From a virus, in the IMG/VR virus record IMGVR_UViG_3300025423_000091, positions 1 through 23,035 of that record: a stretch of 23,035 bases of DNA. One strand, given 5' to 3'. Made by a program: the position numbers and the translations under genes. Every line of letters begins with the position of its first letter. The first letter of the stretch is position 1. Positions 14,955 to 21,402 of this stretch are shown here, piece after piece. Below the pieces are notes generated by a model. That model ran no database searches, was not told where the DNA came from, and was given only the letters and a program-made list of their open reading frames with translations.

Positions 14955-15102
14955 TTTCCAACCTTTCTAACACTTCACGTTTTTGGTCATCGCTAAAGTC
15001 ATACCAGCTAACTATTTCATACATAGTACGGTGGCAACCTTTGCATTTGTTATCCCATATTTGACATACACCAATACAGGGACTATTTAAAGAATTCGTC
15101 AT
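14890..15102 (-). CDS. DUF1289-family Cys-motif protein
   Basis: 70 aa. SPCIGVCQIWDNKCKGCHRT (residues 7-26, Cys9, Cys13, Cys20, Cys23) followed by EIVSWYDFSDDQKREVLERL matches the DUF1289 pattern of small bacterial proteins with four cysteines, likely to bind a metal ion or iron-sulphur cluster. The C-terminal 20 residues are encoded in the 65 nt shared with the HNH gene, lie beyond the conserved domain and may be tolerated extra sequence. The cellular role of DUF1289 is unknown. Confidence 0.8.
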   Translation of the reverse strand: MTNSLNSPCIGVCQIWDNKCKGCHRTMYEIVSWYDFSDDQKREVLERLENVQEQKTSGNSSSISLSKLWD

Positions 15103-15172
15103 AAATAATAAATCCGATTGCTATGCCACATAGCAGTGAAGCTAGTAGCATATATATAAATAAAGGCGACAT
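15083..15172 (-). CDS. 29-aa membrane peptide
   Basis: A short frame starting MSPLFIYMLLASLLCG with one hydrophobic segment covering most of its length and a charged end (DEFFK). Its ATG overlaps the upstream stop codon by one base (TAATG), and its end overlaps the DUF1289 gene by 20 nt, as in the rest of the operon. GGAG lies about 11 nt upstream. Position and membrane character support it; its size makes it less certain. Function unknown. Confidence 0.5.
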   Translation of the reverse strand: MSPLFIYMLLASLLCGIAIGFIIYDEFFK

Positions 15173-15333
15173 TACTCAAAAAACTCCTCTTTAGGTGGGA
15201 AGTTAATGATCATATTAACCTGAATACCATTAGGTTCCTTTAGTATAACAGAAACTTTAGCACTGTAAAGCGTTGATCCATATACTTTTTTCAAAGCATC
15301 CCATACATCATCTTTAATATCTTTATGGCTCAT
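15172..15333 (-). CDS. Small hypothetical protein
   Basis: 53 aa, beginning MSHKDIKDDVWDALKKVYG, then a beta-rich part (AKVSVILKEPNGIQVNMIIN) and an acidic C-terminus. Its start overlaps the lipoprotein gene's stop as ATGA, and its stop overlaps the next start as TAATG. This continuous coupling on both sides is the main evidence that it is a real gene. Family not recognised. Confidence 0.65.
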   Translation of the reverse strand: MSHKDIKDDVWDALKKVYGSTLYSAKVSVILKEPNGIQVNMIINFPPKEEFFE

Positions 15334-15686
15334 CTTGGTTTACCACCTACAGCTCGCTCAATACGTTCTGCTGACATTTCAATCATAGATAATTTAGCAG
15401 AACAATAAACTTCACTAGGCTTATCTTTTTGGCTAAGCTCATCTACAATAGTATAAAGATTGTTTACAAGTTTGACCGTTGCTTCATTGTTTGGTTGATA
15501 TTGTGAATAGTTCTTTAACGCTTTAATATCATAATTAAGTTTAGCTAAATTATCAGGTGTGCATTTCATAGTTTGTGCATCAGTTCTAATAATATTGACT
15601 AATTGATATTCATTAGGATCATAAGATGCCATATTAAGAATAGAACATCCTGTTAAAGCAATTGCTGCAAAAGGAAGAAATCTCAT
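15330..15686 (-). CDS. Putative phage lipoprotein
   Basis: 118 aa. The N-terminus MRFLPFAAIALTGCSIL is a short signal peptide ending in the lipobox LTGC (Cys14), so the mature protein should be lipid-anchored in the cell envelope. The mature part is helical and polar, with two further cysteines (Cys42 and one near residue 95) that could form a disulphide. A lipoprotein in an early operon could protect the infected cell from other phages by superinfection exclusion; that is inference. It overlaps neighbours by 4 nt at both ends. Confidence 0.7.
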   Translation of the reverse strand: MRFLPFAAIALTGCSILNMASYDPNEYQLVNIIRTDAQTMKCTPDNLAKLNYDIKALKNYSQYQPNNEATVKLVNNLYTIVDELSQKDKPSEVYCSAKLSMIEMSAERIERAVGGKPR

Positions 15687-15886
15687 AGTGCACTCACTAT
15701 CTGAATCACATCTAGTATGATTGTTCTAGCTTGTTGATCATCTTCAAACTGCGATGCATTCTGATCTATTTCTTTAGCAAGATTTAAATCAGACACAAGT
15801 TCTTTGAACTCAACCAGCGATAGCTTACCTGTAATATAAGCTTCTTTATATTCTTTAGCTTTAGCTGCTAGTTCTTGTGCATTCAT
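15683..15886 (-). CDS. Hypothetical helical protein
   Basis: 67 aa, nearly all predicted helix (AAKAKEYKEAYITGKLSLVE, then FKELVSDLNLA), with an amphipathic pattern and an acidic central part. GGAG lies 8 nt before the ATG. It overlaps both neighbours by 4 nt (ATGA). No family recognised. Confidence 0.6.
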   Translation of the reverse strand: MNAQELAAKAKEYKEAYITGKLSLVEFKELVSDLNLAKEIDQNASQFEDDQQARTIILDVIQIVSAL

Positions 15887-16104
15887 TGTCCAATCTCCGT
15901 TTCTTTAAAGTGTTTAAACAGGTTCTTACTTGTTAAATATAACTTCCATTCAATAGGTCTTTCTTTGTGGTAAATGGCAGTATAAGTAAATAATTCTAAT
16001 AATTGTGCAATTTCATAGGCTGTAATATCTTCTGTTGGCATATAGTGCCATTGTTTGCCTTCAATCAAATCTATAAAACTAATATCTGGGTAATTAGGTA
16101 TCAA
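15883..16104 (-). CDS. Hypothetical protein with TTG start
   Basis: 73 aa beginning at TTG 16104. GGAG lies 6 nt before this TTG, which overlaps the upstream stop (TTGA). The next in-frame ATG would remove 21 residues and has no such signal. The protein has an aromatic-rich N-terminal half (YPDISFIDLIEGKQWHYMP) and a helical C-terminal half. Function unknown. Confidence 0.6.
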   Translation of the reverse strand: MIPNYPDISFIDLIEGKQWHYMPTEDITAYEIAQLLELFTYTAIYHKERPIEWKLYLTSKNLFKHFKETEIGQ

Positions 16105-16283
16105 TGCATTCTCCTTTTCTTTTCTGATTCTAGTTTTTTAATGGTAGCCTTCATTTCTTTTACAAGAGCATTATGCAAGAGAACTTGTTTACCAATATCC
16201 TGAATGATTTTACCAAGTTCTGTTCCAGCTACTTTATCCTTTTTATAAAGCTCTTCAGCAAATCTAATAAGTTCATCTAGCAT
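16101..16283 (-). CDS. Hypothetical coiled-coil protein
   Basis: 60 aa, charged and helical throughout, ending in a basic stretch (KKLESEKKRRMH). AAGGA lies 7 nt before the ATG. It overlaps the upstream gene by 11 nt and the downstream TTG start by 4 nt. Family not recognised. Confidence 0.6.
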   Translation of the reverse strand: MLDELIRFAEELYKKDKVAGTELGKIIQDIGKQVLLHNALVKEMKATIKKLESEKKRRMH

Positions 16284-16455
16284 TTCTTTTCCTTTTGATA
16301 GCGGGAAGTCCTACTTTAATAGGTTCTTCCATCATTTTACGAGCCATCTTTTTAGATAGCTCTGGAATATCTTCTAGCTCTTTATCACCGTTAATAATAA
16401 ATCCTAACATAGCCATGCCAGCATAAACAGCTTCTAATTGTTCTTGATCATTCAT
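16273..16455 (-). CDS. Small hypothetical protein with basic C-terminus
   Basis: 60 aa from the second of two adjacent ATG codons. AGAGGTGA places the second ATG (16455) 6 nt from GAGG, but the first (16458) only 3 nt away. A hydrophobic patch (VYAGMAMLGFIING) is followed by an acidic and then a basic segment ending KRKRNAR. Function unknown. Confidence 0.6.
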   Translation of the reverse strand: MNDQEQLEAVYAGMAMLGFIINGDKELEDIPELSKKMARKMMEEPIKVGLPAIKRKRNAR

Positions 16456-16843
16456 CATTCACCTCTTCATTCATGGTATGTATATGTTTTTCTTTTGGTA
16501 TGGTAAAGGTTTCAATAGGAATATCTTTTCTTTTGTAGGCATTGTCACGACCTAATTTATATCCCGCTATCCATGCTTGCCACATCTTTTCATCATCATA
16601 TTTAAGTTCACACATACTAGGGCTTTGTAAAAACACTCTTTCATACCACCATGTAAACTCTTCATTTGGTTCTGGGTTCATTTCTTTAGGTTGTGGTTTA
16701 ATGCGGTATTCCCAATGAGTTGCATCCCAAATTGGAGTTTCAACATATTGCCATTCTTCATTTTCATCAGATAACCATTTAGCTTCAATCTTTTTACCTT
16801 CAGCCCATGCTTTTATTTCTTTATGCCATTTATGTTGTTTCAT
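16448..16843 (-). CDS. Phage protein with KAWAEG / EYRIKP N-terminal domain
   Basis: 131 aa. The first 51 residues (HKEIKAWAEGKKIEAKWL, then W-x-x-x-ETPIWDATHWEYRIKP) match a common small phage domain of unknown function, in which the K-A-W-A-x-G helix leads to beta strands ending in EYRIKP. The second part is Trp- and Lys-rich with a helix (MWQAWIAGYKLGRDNA) and a polar tail. AAGGAG lies 6 nt before the ATG. The first codons form one copy of a 20-bp direct repeat. Confidence 0.65.
   Translation of the reverse strand: MKQHKWHKEIKAWAEGKKIEAKWLSDENEEWQYVETPIWDATHWEYRIKPQPKEMNPEPNEEFTWWYERVFLQSPSMCELKYDDEKMWQAWIAGYKLGRDNAYKRKDIPIETFTIPKEKHIHTMNEEVNDE
16821..16840. repeat. 20-bp direct repeat, copy 1
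   Basis: TTATGCCATTTATGTTGTTT at 16821-16840 recurs exactly at 17089-17108. This copy covers codons near the start of the gene ending at 16448 and just touches the stop of the gene at 16840-17076. The two copies therefore bracket that gene. Confidence 0.9.
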
Positions 16844-17076
16844 AACATGCTCCTTACCTTTTTAAATACTTCTCGTCTATCACTAAATTTAACTTTGCCT
16901 TGTATTTCAACAGGACTAAAAAATGCAGTCCATCCATGATCAGCATGAAATGTTCCTGTAACCTTTTTACCGTTAATAGTATCAAAATAAATCCAAGGAT
17001 AATTGGCAGCAAAGGTTACATCTATACCTAATTTATTGAGTCTATGCACAAATGTTTTTATTCTATATTCATTCAT
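16840..17076 (-). CDS. Hypothetical protein flanked by direct repeats
   Basis: 78 aa. A basic helical N-terminus (IKTFVHRLNKLG) is followed by a beta-rich aromatic region (ANYPWIYFDTINGKKV, HADHGWTAFF) and a basic C-terminus (DRREVFKKVRSML). I have seen the YPWIY...ING pattern in small phage proteins of unknown function. GGGAG lies about 8 nt upstream. It overlaps the next gene by ATGA and is bracketed by the 20-bp repeats, so it may be a gained or exchangeable gene. Confidence 0.65.
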   Translation of the reverse strand: MNEYRIKTFVHRLNKLGIDVTFAANYPWIYFDTINGKKVTGTFHADHGWTAFFSPVEIQGKVKFSDRREVFKKVRSML

Positions 17077-17088
17077 TTATCTTCTCCC

Positions 17089-17108
17089 TTATGCCATTTA
17101 TGTTGTTT
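17089..17108. repeat. 20-bp direct repeat, copy 2
   Basis: Second exact copy of TTATGCCATTTATGTTGTTT. It spans the last codons and stop of the gene at 17098-17313 and the gap before the gene at 16840-17076. Read on the minus strand it reproduces the codons for KQHKWHK of the gene at 16448, but out of any open frame here, so it looks like a leftover or duplicated gene start. Confidence 0.9.
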
Positions 17109-17313
17109 TATTTTGTTTCTCCACTTTTGCTATTTTCTTTTTGAGCCAAAGATAATCAGCCATTGCGTCACCTTTACCCTTGTCATACCAATTTAAAGCT
17201 TGTTTGCTAAATAACTTTCTAATAATCCAAGGCAAGCTTGCATGGAATTGCAACATACTTAATTCAAGCTTTCCTTCTATTAGATTCATTTTTTGTTTTC
17301 TAGTCAATTTCAT
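17098..17313 (-). CDS. Small basic hypothetical protein
   Basis: 71 aa, Lys- and Leu-rich, with an amphipathic helical middle (SLPWIIRKLFSKQALNWYDK) and a helical C-terminus. The last residues and stop lie in the 20-bp repeat, so its C-terminus may have been rewritten by recombination. It starts with an ATGA overlap onto the upstream gene. Family not recognised. Confidence 0.6.
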   Translation of the reverse strand: MKLTRKQKMNLIEGKLELSMLQFHASLPWIIRKLFSKQALNWYDKGKGDAMADYLWLKKKIAKVEKQNKTT

Positions 17314-17597
17314 TTCTTCATCTCCAATCCTTCAATTCTGTGGGTGAGGATTGAACCAAGATCTTTACCTTTGATAGCTACCATCTGTGCTTCTTCACAA
17401 TCATAAACAAGTTGTGCTGCATCTCTAATGGCTTGGTTATATCCACTGTTGTATGCATCGTTACCTTCGATAATCATGGTAATTGCATTACGTACCAATT
17501 CAGATGCCTTACGAGTCTTTGCAATCGCAGTTAACTTTGAATGCAGTTCTTGTGGTAAATATACCGAGTATGGAACTTTCTTTAATTTTGCATCCAC
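17310..17597 (-). CDS. Putative ribbon-helix-helix DNA-binding protein
   Basis: 95 aa from GTG 17597, with GGGAG 8 nt upstream. Residues 8-42 read as a ribbon-helix-helix fold: a strand (VPYSVYLPQE), a helix (LHSKLTAIAKTRK), a turn and a second helix (SELVRNAITMIIEG). Such proteins bind operators as dimers and regulate transcription. The C-terminal half (NQAIRDAAQLVYDCEEAQMV) may be a ligand or oligomerisation part. It could control the divergent promoter region; this is inference. It overlaps its upstream gene by 16 nt. Confidence 0.6.
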   Translation of the reverse strand: MDAKLKKVPYSVYLPQELHSKLTAIAKTRKASELVRNAITMIIEGNDAYNSGYNQAIRDAAQLVYDCEEAQMVAIKGKDLGSILTHRIEGLEMKK

Positions 17598-17995
17598 TGT
17601 TTAAACTCCCTGTTAATCTTATCTAATCTTTGTTGTGCTGCTAAATCAGTTTTAAGTTCTGCTCTTGATTGAATACCAAGATATGCACGCAACCAATCTG
17701 TAGCTGTATCTTCATCTTTTTTAAGGATTTGACTATCTGCATGTAAGAAGTCCCAAAAGTCTTTTGAAGTAGAAAGTATGCCAGCTAACTTCACATGCTG
17801 TTCTCCAACATACGAAGCTTGTTTATCTTCATGAGGACGATCAGTTCTTACAAATACACATTGATAAGCAGCCCCAACGAAGTCCTGTAGAATCTCTATA
17901 GGAAAGTCGTCAGGATGCACAACAAGAGTTAATGAAACGCCATTCTTATCTTGCTTAATGGCAACCTTTTTAGCTTCGAACTGGATTGGCTTCAC
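17582..17995 (-). CDS. Conserved phage protein next to the recombination module
   Basis: 137 aa from GTG 17995. An open frame reaches TTG 18019, but GGAGAG lies 5 nt before the GTG and nothing comparable precedes the TTG. The protein would start MKPIQFEAKKVAIKQDKNG. It continues with a beta-rich N-terminal half (LTLVVHPDDFPIEILQDFVG) and a helical C-terminal part ending FKQWMQN. I recognise the N-terminal pattern from uncharacterised phage proteins encoded near recombinases. It overlaps the upstream gene by 26 nt. Function unknown. Confidence 0.65.
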   Translation of the reverse strand: MKPIQFEAKKVAIKQDKNGVSLTLVVHPDDFPIEILQDFVGAAYQCVFVRTDRPHEDKQASYVGEQHVKLAGILSTSKDFWDFLHADSQILKKDEDTATDWLRAYLGIQSRAELKTDLAAQQRLDKINREFKQWMQN

Positions 17996-18194
17996 GCTGA
18001 CTCTCCAAATATTGAACAATACCGCTTAACTTAATAACCTGATAGTGTAAGTTCATATTCTCCGCTTTTAAAGTATCGTTTTGTTTACGCCACTCTACAC
18101 AAAAAGCATAGAGATCGTGGACCTGAGCTTGCAGGTCCTTGATCAATGCCTCTTGAGGAGTAATGGTTTCTACTGCCTTTTTGGCTTTAGCCAT
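17970..18194 (-). CDS. Hypothetical coiled-coil protein
   Basis: 74 aa from ATG 18194 (MAKAKKAVETITPQEALIKD). A longer frame reaches 18311 but would run far into the upstream gene, while GGGAG lies just before this ATG. Residues 20-60 are a likely coiled coil (LQAQVHDLYAFCVEWRKQ, then LKAENMNLHYQVIKLSG). The stop of the upstream gene is 1 nt away. Function unknown. Confidence 0.65.
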   Translation of the reverse strand: MAKAKKAVETITPQEALIKDLQAQVHDLYAFCVEWRKQNDTLKAENMNLHYQVIKLSGIVQYLESQREANPVRS

Positions 18195-18195
18195 C

Positions 18196-18474
18196 TTAGT
18201 TCTCCCAAGGATTCTTAGCTGGAGCTGAACCTGCTGGTTTTTCATAAGGTTCTGAAGTTGATAATGACAAGAAATCATTACCTGCTTGTGAAGTTTTTTT
18301 CCATGCAGCAATCGCTACTTTAATCGGACCTGATTGATGTTTCTTTAAAAGGTCAATCAATAAGTTACGATCAATGTCAACTGAACCTCTGAAGTCAGGA
18401 TGATTCTCTGATTTCTTTGTATCGTTGTTAAATAATACGCCTGTGTTAGGACGTGCTTCATACACTTGTGCCAT
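18196..18474 (-). CDS. Possible ssDNA-binding-like small protein
   Basis: 92 aa. NNDTKKSENHPDFRGSVDID, then VAIAAWKKTSQAGNDFLSLS and a Pro-rich tail ending NPWEN. This pattern (H-P-D-x-x-G-S, A-W-x-K-T-S-x-A-G-x-x-x-L-S-L-S) is common in small phage proteins next to recombinases and resembles a beta-barrel with an acidic or flexible tail. The neighbouring ERF and exonuclease genes make a single-strand DNA role plausible, but there is no proof from motif alone. It overlaps the ERF gene by 17 nt. Confidence 0.55.
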   Translation of the reverse strand: MAQVYEARPNTGVLFNNDTKKSENHPDFRGSVDIDRNLLIDLLKKHQSGPIKVAIAAWKKTSQAGNDFLSLSTSEPYEKPAGSAPAKNPWEN

Positions 18475-19147
18475 CTTGTTTTTCCTTTTCTAATTTATGT
18501 TTAACTACTGTAAACTGAGTCATCATTTCCTTGTAGAAATCAACATCAGTTAGTTTAATTTCTTCAAATAACAGTTTATTCTTTCTAAAGATAGTCTCTA
18601 AATCTTGAGTTTTTTTAGCAAACTCTAAATGTAAATAAGTACTTTCTTTAATAAGATCTAACCATCCTTGAATATCTCCATCTGGTTTAGCTGGAGCATT
18701 GATTTGCCACTCACCTTTGAGACCTACAATACGTGGACTTTCAACTGTAGGTTCAGCTTTTTTTGAGTCAGATCCTGTGGTCGCATCAAGAGCATCGTGT
18801 TCAACAATCTCCATAGCTACTACCCACAAGTAACGTCTTAAATAAGTCTGCACTGCACCTAAGTTCTGAATTGCATGGCAACCCTTTAACTCAGCAGAAG
18901 ACATTGGTGAAGTAAATGAAACAGATTGACTTGCATCATCTAAATCAACAATGTTTAATGTTGCTAGTTCTGTGCCAAATGAAACAGTTCCACACAAACC
19001 TACCTTAGTAAATATGTTTTGAATCGTAGGTAAAAAATCACCTAACTCAAAATATTCAAATCCTGCAAACTTATTACGACCAGACTTTTTGAGACTAGTA
19101 TTTTGCAGCAGGATTCTTGCTTCCTGTAATTTCTTGTATACACTCAT
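18458..19147 (-). CDS. ERF-family single-strand annealing protein
   Basis: 229 aa. The N-terminal domain carries the ERF pattern: VYKKLQEARILLQ, then NKFAGFEYFELGDFLP (26-40) and HAIQNLGAVQTYLRRYLWV (91-109), with EIVEHDALDA following. ERF proteins bind single-stranded DNA and anneal complementary strands in phage homologous recombination, usually together with an exonuclease and a resolvase; both occur in this operon (19908-20783 and 11273-11626). The C-terminal 100 residues are a variable charged region. GAGG lies about 9 nt before the ATG. The start lies 53 nt inside the preceding gene. Confidence 0.88.
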   Translation of the reverse strand: MSVYKKLQEARILLQNTSLKKSGRNKFAGFEYFELGDFLPTIQNIFTKVGLCGTVSFGTELATLNIVDLDDASQSVSFTSPMSSAELKGCHAIQNLGAVQTYLRRYLWVVAMEIVEHDALDATTGSDSKKAEPTVESPRIVGLKGEWQINAPAKPDGDIQGWLDLIKESTYLHLEFAKKTQDLETIFRKNKLLFEEIKLTDVDFYKEMMTQFTVVKHKLEKEKQDGTSV

Positions 19148-19424
19148 TTGTTTTCACCTCTAATAGTTTCTCTAAATAATGCTTAGCCTTACGTAAATCC
19201 TCTAAGCCTCCCTTTTCTTGATACCTTGAAACATACTTTATAACATTGCCTTCAAGATAACCAAGCTTGTTAGCCACAATAAAATCCCATGGCTGAATTG
19301 TTTTACTAACATAATGTGTTCCTCCAATTTGTGAACTATCCACCATTGGAACTTTTTCGTCAAATATTTTATCGTAATCGTCATACGACATTGACCAATC
19401 ATATTTCATTCCTGCACCACTCAT
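19095..19424 (-). CDS. DUF3310-family phage protein
   Basis: 109 aa. GGTHYVSKTIQPWDFIVANK (34-53) and LGYLEGNVIKYVSRYQEKGG (54-73), then LEDLRKAKHYLEKLLE, are the signature of DUF3310, a small helical family common in phages. Some relatives have been annotated as nucleotide-kinase-like, but no nucleotide-binding loop is seen here, so the function remains unknown. AGGAG lies 5-6 nt before the ATG. The last 17 codons overlap the ERF gene in another frame. Confidence 0.85.
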   Translation of the reverse strand: MSGAGMKYDWSMSYDDYDKIFDEKVPMVDSSQIGGTHYVSKTIQPWDFIVANKLGYLEGNVIKYVSRYQEKGGLEDLRKAKHYLEKLLEVKTNECIQEITGSKNPAAKY

Positions 19425-19432
19425 ATAATCTC

Positions 19433-19921
19433 CTAAACGTGTCTGGCAAATTCGCCATGATGTTTTTCTCTAAATTCTTTTACTGCTTTTGCTGCTTCGT
19501 CAAGTAGTTTAAAAGAACCTAATTCATACTGCTTGCCATTTACATTACATATGGCAAAATACCTTTGTTCTCTTTTTCTCCAACATACTCCTTTCACACC
19601 TGTTTTATTTCGTTTAGATATTCTAATGTTCTGCATATTTTGAGAGTGTGTAGCTTCTCTCAAATTTTCTATTTTATTGTTTGATCGATTAGCATCAATG
19701 TGATCTAAAGATTTAGGCAGATATCCATGATGCATTAAGAATATCATTCTATGAAGAAAGAGCATCTTGCCTCTATAACTCATATGCAAATATCCATACT
19801 TATCTAAGTTACCAACACGATTTCCAAGCTTTACACCTCTTTTACGTTTCTTCCAAAATAGATGGCCTTCTCTATACTCAAAATCTTCTAGTATATAATT
19901 TCTAAGCTCATGGATTTCCAT
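19433..19921 (-). CDS. HNH homing endonuclease with AP2 domain
   Basis: 162 aa. The HNH core is visible at 47-95: MSYRGKMLFLHRMIFLMHHG, then LDHIDANRSNNKIENLREAT (Asp73, His74, Asp76, and Asn82/Asn87). A C-terminal AP2-type DNA-binding domain follows (about 108-152): TGVKGVCWRKREQRYFAICN, then NGKQYELGSF and DEAAKAV. HNH plus AP2 is a known build of phage free-standing homing endonucleases. It lies between the exonuclease gene (14-nt overlap) and the DUF3310/ERF pair, so it has probably entered the recombination module. No intron or broken neighbour is seen. Confidence 0.88.
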   Translation of the reverse strand: MEIHELRNYILEDFEYREGHLFWKKRKRGVKLGNRVGNLDKYGYLHMSYRGKMLFLHRMIFLMHHGYLPKSLDHIDANRSNNKIENLREATHSQNMQNIRISKRNKTGVKGVCWRKREQRYFAICNVNGKQYELGSFKLLDEAAKAVKEFREKHHGEFARHV

Positions 19922-20783
19922 CTTTATACTCCTGATACTGTTTACACCACTTATTCACTAAACAATAGCTTTCACATCGACCACGCTTACCACGTCTTAG
20001 TTGAATCTCATAACCTGCACCTAATTCTTTCTTAGCTGCTTCTGCTAACTCAATTGCATCATGTAAAGACTTAGCACGAGTCGCACCTTGTTTAATGACA
20101 GCCCATACAGGAGGTTTCTCCCACATTTCTGCTGGTGTGCAATCTGTTAACTCGCCATCTGTTTCCATAGCAAAGTCAGCTGCACTATGTTTAGCAATAC
20201 GACCTTTAATAAAGTTTTCTTGTTCTTCATATGTCCATAAAGGAACATTAACCATAGCGACAGGCTTTTGTGGATACTCTGGATTACGATCAGCTTCTGA
20301 CTTACTCCAATCCTTTAGTATTCCTACGATTGTCAAGGACTTTATTTTGACTTTCTTATTGAAAGCAATAAGCCATGCATATATGTTTAATTGTTGTTCC
20401 CATTCTGGCTTATCATTTCTAACAGCCCACACTGATGTTGTTTTGTAATCTTGAATGTGAATTCCATCGCTATCGATGACTTGAAGATCAACAGCACCTG
20501 ATATACTCCAACCATCAAGTTCTGCGAAGAATCTTTCTTCCACGATATGATTCTCATCACCACCTTTTTCCAAGATGCTATGAACTGCTGAACCGAAGAT
20601 GGACCAAATGGTATCTGCTACATCTTGAGTCAACTCACCATCGTGCTTCTTCATCAATGCTACAATCTTAGGACTGTTAAGCAATTGTGTGGCTGATAGA
20701 TGTGCCTTACCTTTTGAGTAAGTAGGATTCTTAGCTATATTCTCAAATGGTTTTGGTAAACCCCATTCATTAGTTATTATCAT
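19908..20783 (-). CDS. PD-(D/E)XK exonuclease with C-terminal Cys cluster
   Basis: 291 aa. Nuclease motifs: GSAVHSILEKG (64-74, helix with His68), SGAVDLQ (Asp99), IQDYKTTS (Asp112, Lys114) and EWEQQLNIYAWL (Gln131, Tyr135). This matches RecB/Cas4-like phage nucleases, which resect double-strand ends for ERF or Red annealases. Cys215 (TDCTPAEMW), Cys270, Cys274 and Cys280 (RCESYCLVNKWC) could bind zinc or an iron-sulphur cluster, as in Cas4/AddB relatives, though here the first Cys is central, not N-terminal. The start overlaps the upstream stop as ATGA. Confidence 0.85.
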   Translation of the reverse strand: MIITNEWGLPKPFENIAKNPTYSKGKAHLSATQLLNSPKIVALMKKHDGELTQDVADTIWSIFGSAVHSILEKGGDENHIVEERFFAELDGWSISGAVDLQVIDSDGIHIQDYKTTSVWAVRNDKPEWEQQLNIYAWLIAFNKKVKIKSLTIVGILKDWSKSEADRNPEYPQKPVAMVNVPLWTYEEQENFIKGRIAKHSAADFAMETDGELTDCTPAEMWEKPPVWAVIKQGATRAKSLHDAIELAEAAKKELGAGYEIQLRRGKRGRCESYCLVNKWCKQYQEYKDGNP

Positions 20784-20947
20784 TCTCTGCCTTTCAATAG
20801 AATATCTGCAAACTTATAAGCAAGACCTACAAGTTTTTCATAGTCCCTATCAAACATAACTGGACATCTTTTTTGTATTTCTGGGTCACTAGTAACTCTC
20901 ATTAATGCTGCAAAAGCCTCATCGGTAATATATTGTCTATTACTCAT
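20780..20947 (-). CDS. Small hypothetical protein
   Basis: 55 aa from ATG 20947 (MSNRQYITDEAFAALMRVTS). A GTG at 20968 opens the same frame earlier but lies inside the upstream gene and has no comparable signal, while GAGG lies 6 nt before the ATG. The protein is helical with a basic, Tyr-containing C-terminal half. It is coupled to the exonuclease gene by ATGA, so it may assist it. Family unknown. Confidence 0.65.
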   Translation of the reverse strand: MSNRQYITDEAFAALMRVTSDPEIQKRCPVMFDRDYEKLVGLAYKFADILLKGRE

Positions 20948-20948
20948 A

Positions 20949-21233
20949 TTAAGCCTCGCAATTGCCACTAGGACACATATTGTTAGTTAACATTACTTCT
21001 TCTAATTCATCGAAGGCTTTATCTTTAGCAATCGCATCTGCTGATCTACTTACATCATCAAGTAGATGATAATCAGTTTCTATGCATCGCATTTTAATTA
21101 ACATACCACGATCACGACCATGATCTGCTAATACAGAAGTAATCCAATCTGTAACTTCTATATTCCATGATTCAACTTCGTTGTATTTCTTTTCATCAAT
21201 TTCAACTTCGGCTAATACTAAAAATCGTTTCAT
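20949..21233 (-). CDS. Hypothetical protein
   Basis: 94 aa. A beta-strand start (MKRFLVLAEVEIDEKKYNE) is followed by an acidic helical part and a Cys-containing end (NNMCPSGNCEA), which may bind metal or form a disulphide. The ATG is preceded by GGAGAGG at 3 nt (AAGGAGAGGATATG) and overlaps the upstream stop as ATGA. Family not recognised. Confidence 0.65.
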   Translation of the reverse strand: MKRFLVLAEVEIDEKKYNEVESWNIEVTDWITSVLADHGRDRGMLIKMRCIETDYHLLDDVSRSADAIAKDKAFDELEEVMLTNNMCPSGNCEA

Positions 21234-21400
21234 ATCCTCTCCTTATCTAATCTATGTTGAACATCTTTTGATTGTTTAATTAATATATCCATTAATAAAT
21301 CTATACGATTGTTTGCTTCTTCAATCTTTTTAGCCATAGCATTCATTTTCTTAGCCATGTTTTCTAATTCGACTCTCATTCCTTGATTAATAATTTCCAT
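21230..21400 (-). CDS. Small coiled-coil protein
   Basis: 56 aa from ATG 21400 (MEIINQGMRVELENMAKKMN). A frame open to 21463 would lie inside the upstream gene, while GAGG lies 5-6 nt before this ATG. The whole protein is a probable coiled coil (AKKIEEANNRIDLLMDILIK). It may self-associate or bind a partner. Function unknown. Confidence 0.65.
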   Translation of the reverse strand: MEIINQGMRVELENMAKKMNAMAKKIEEANNRIDLLMDILIKQSKDVQHRLDKERI

Positions 21401-21402
21401 AA

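Noticed and set aside
20095-20448. Plus-strand frame of 117 codons opposite the exonuclease gene
   Set aside because: It is antisense to conserved nuclease motifs, has no ribosome binding site, and no plus-strand promoter was seen nearby.
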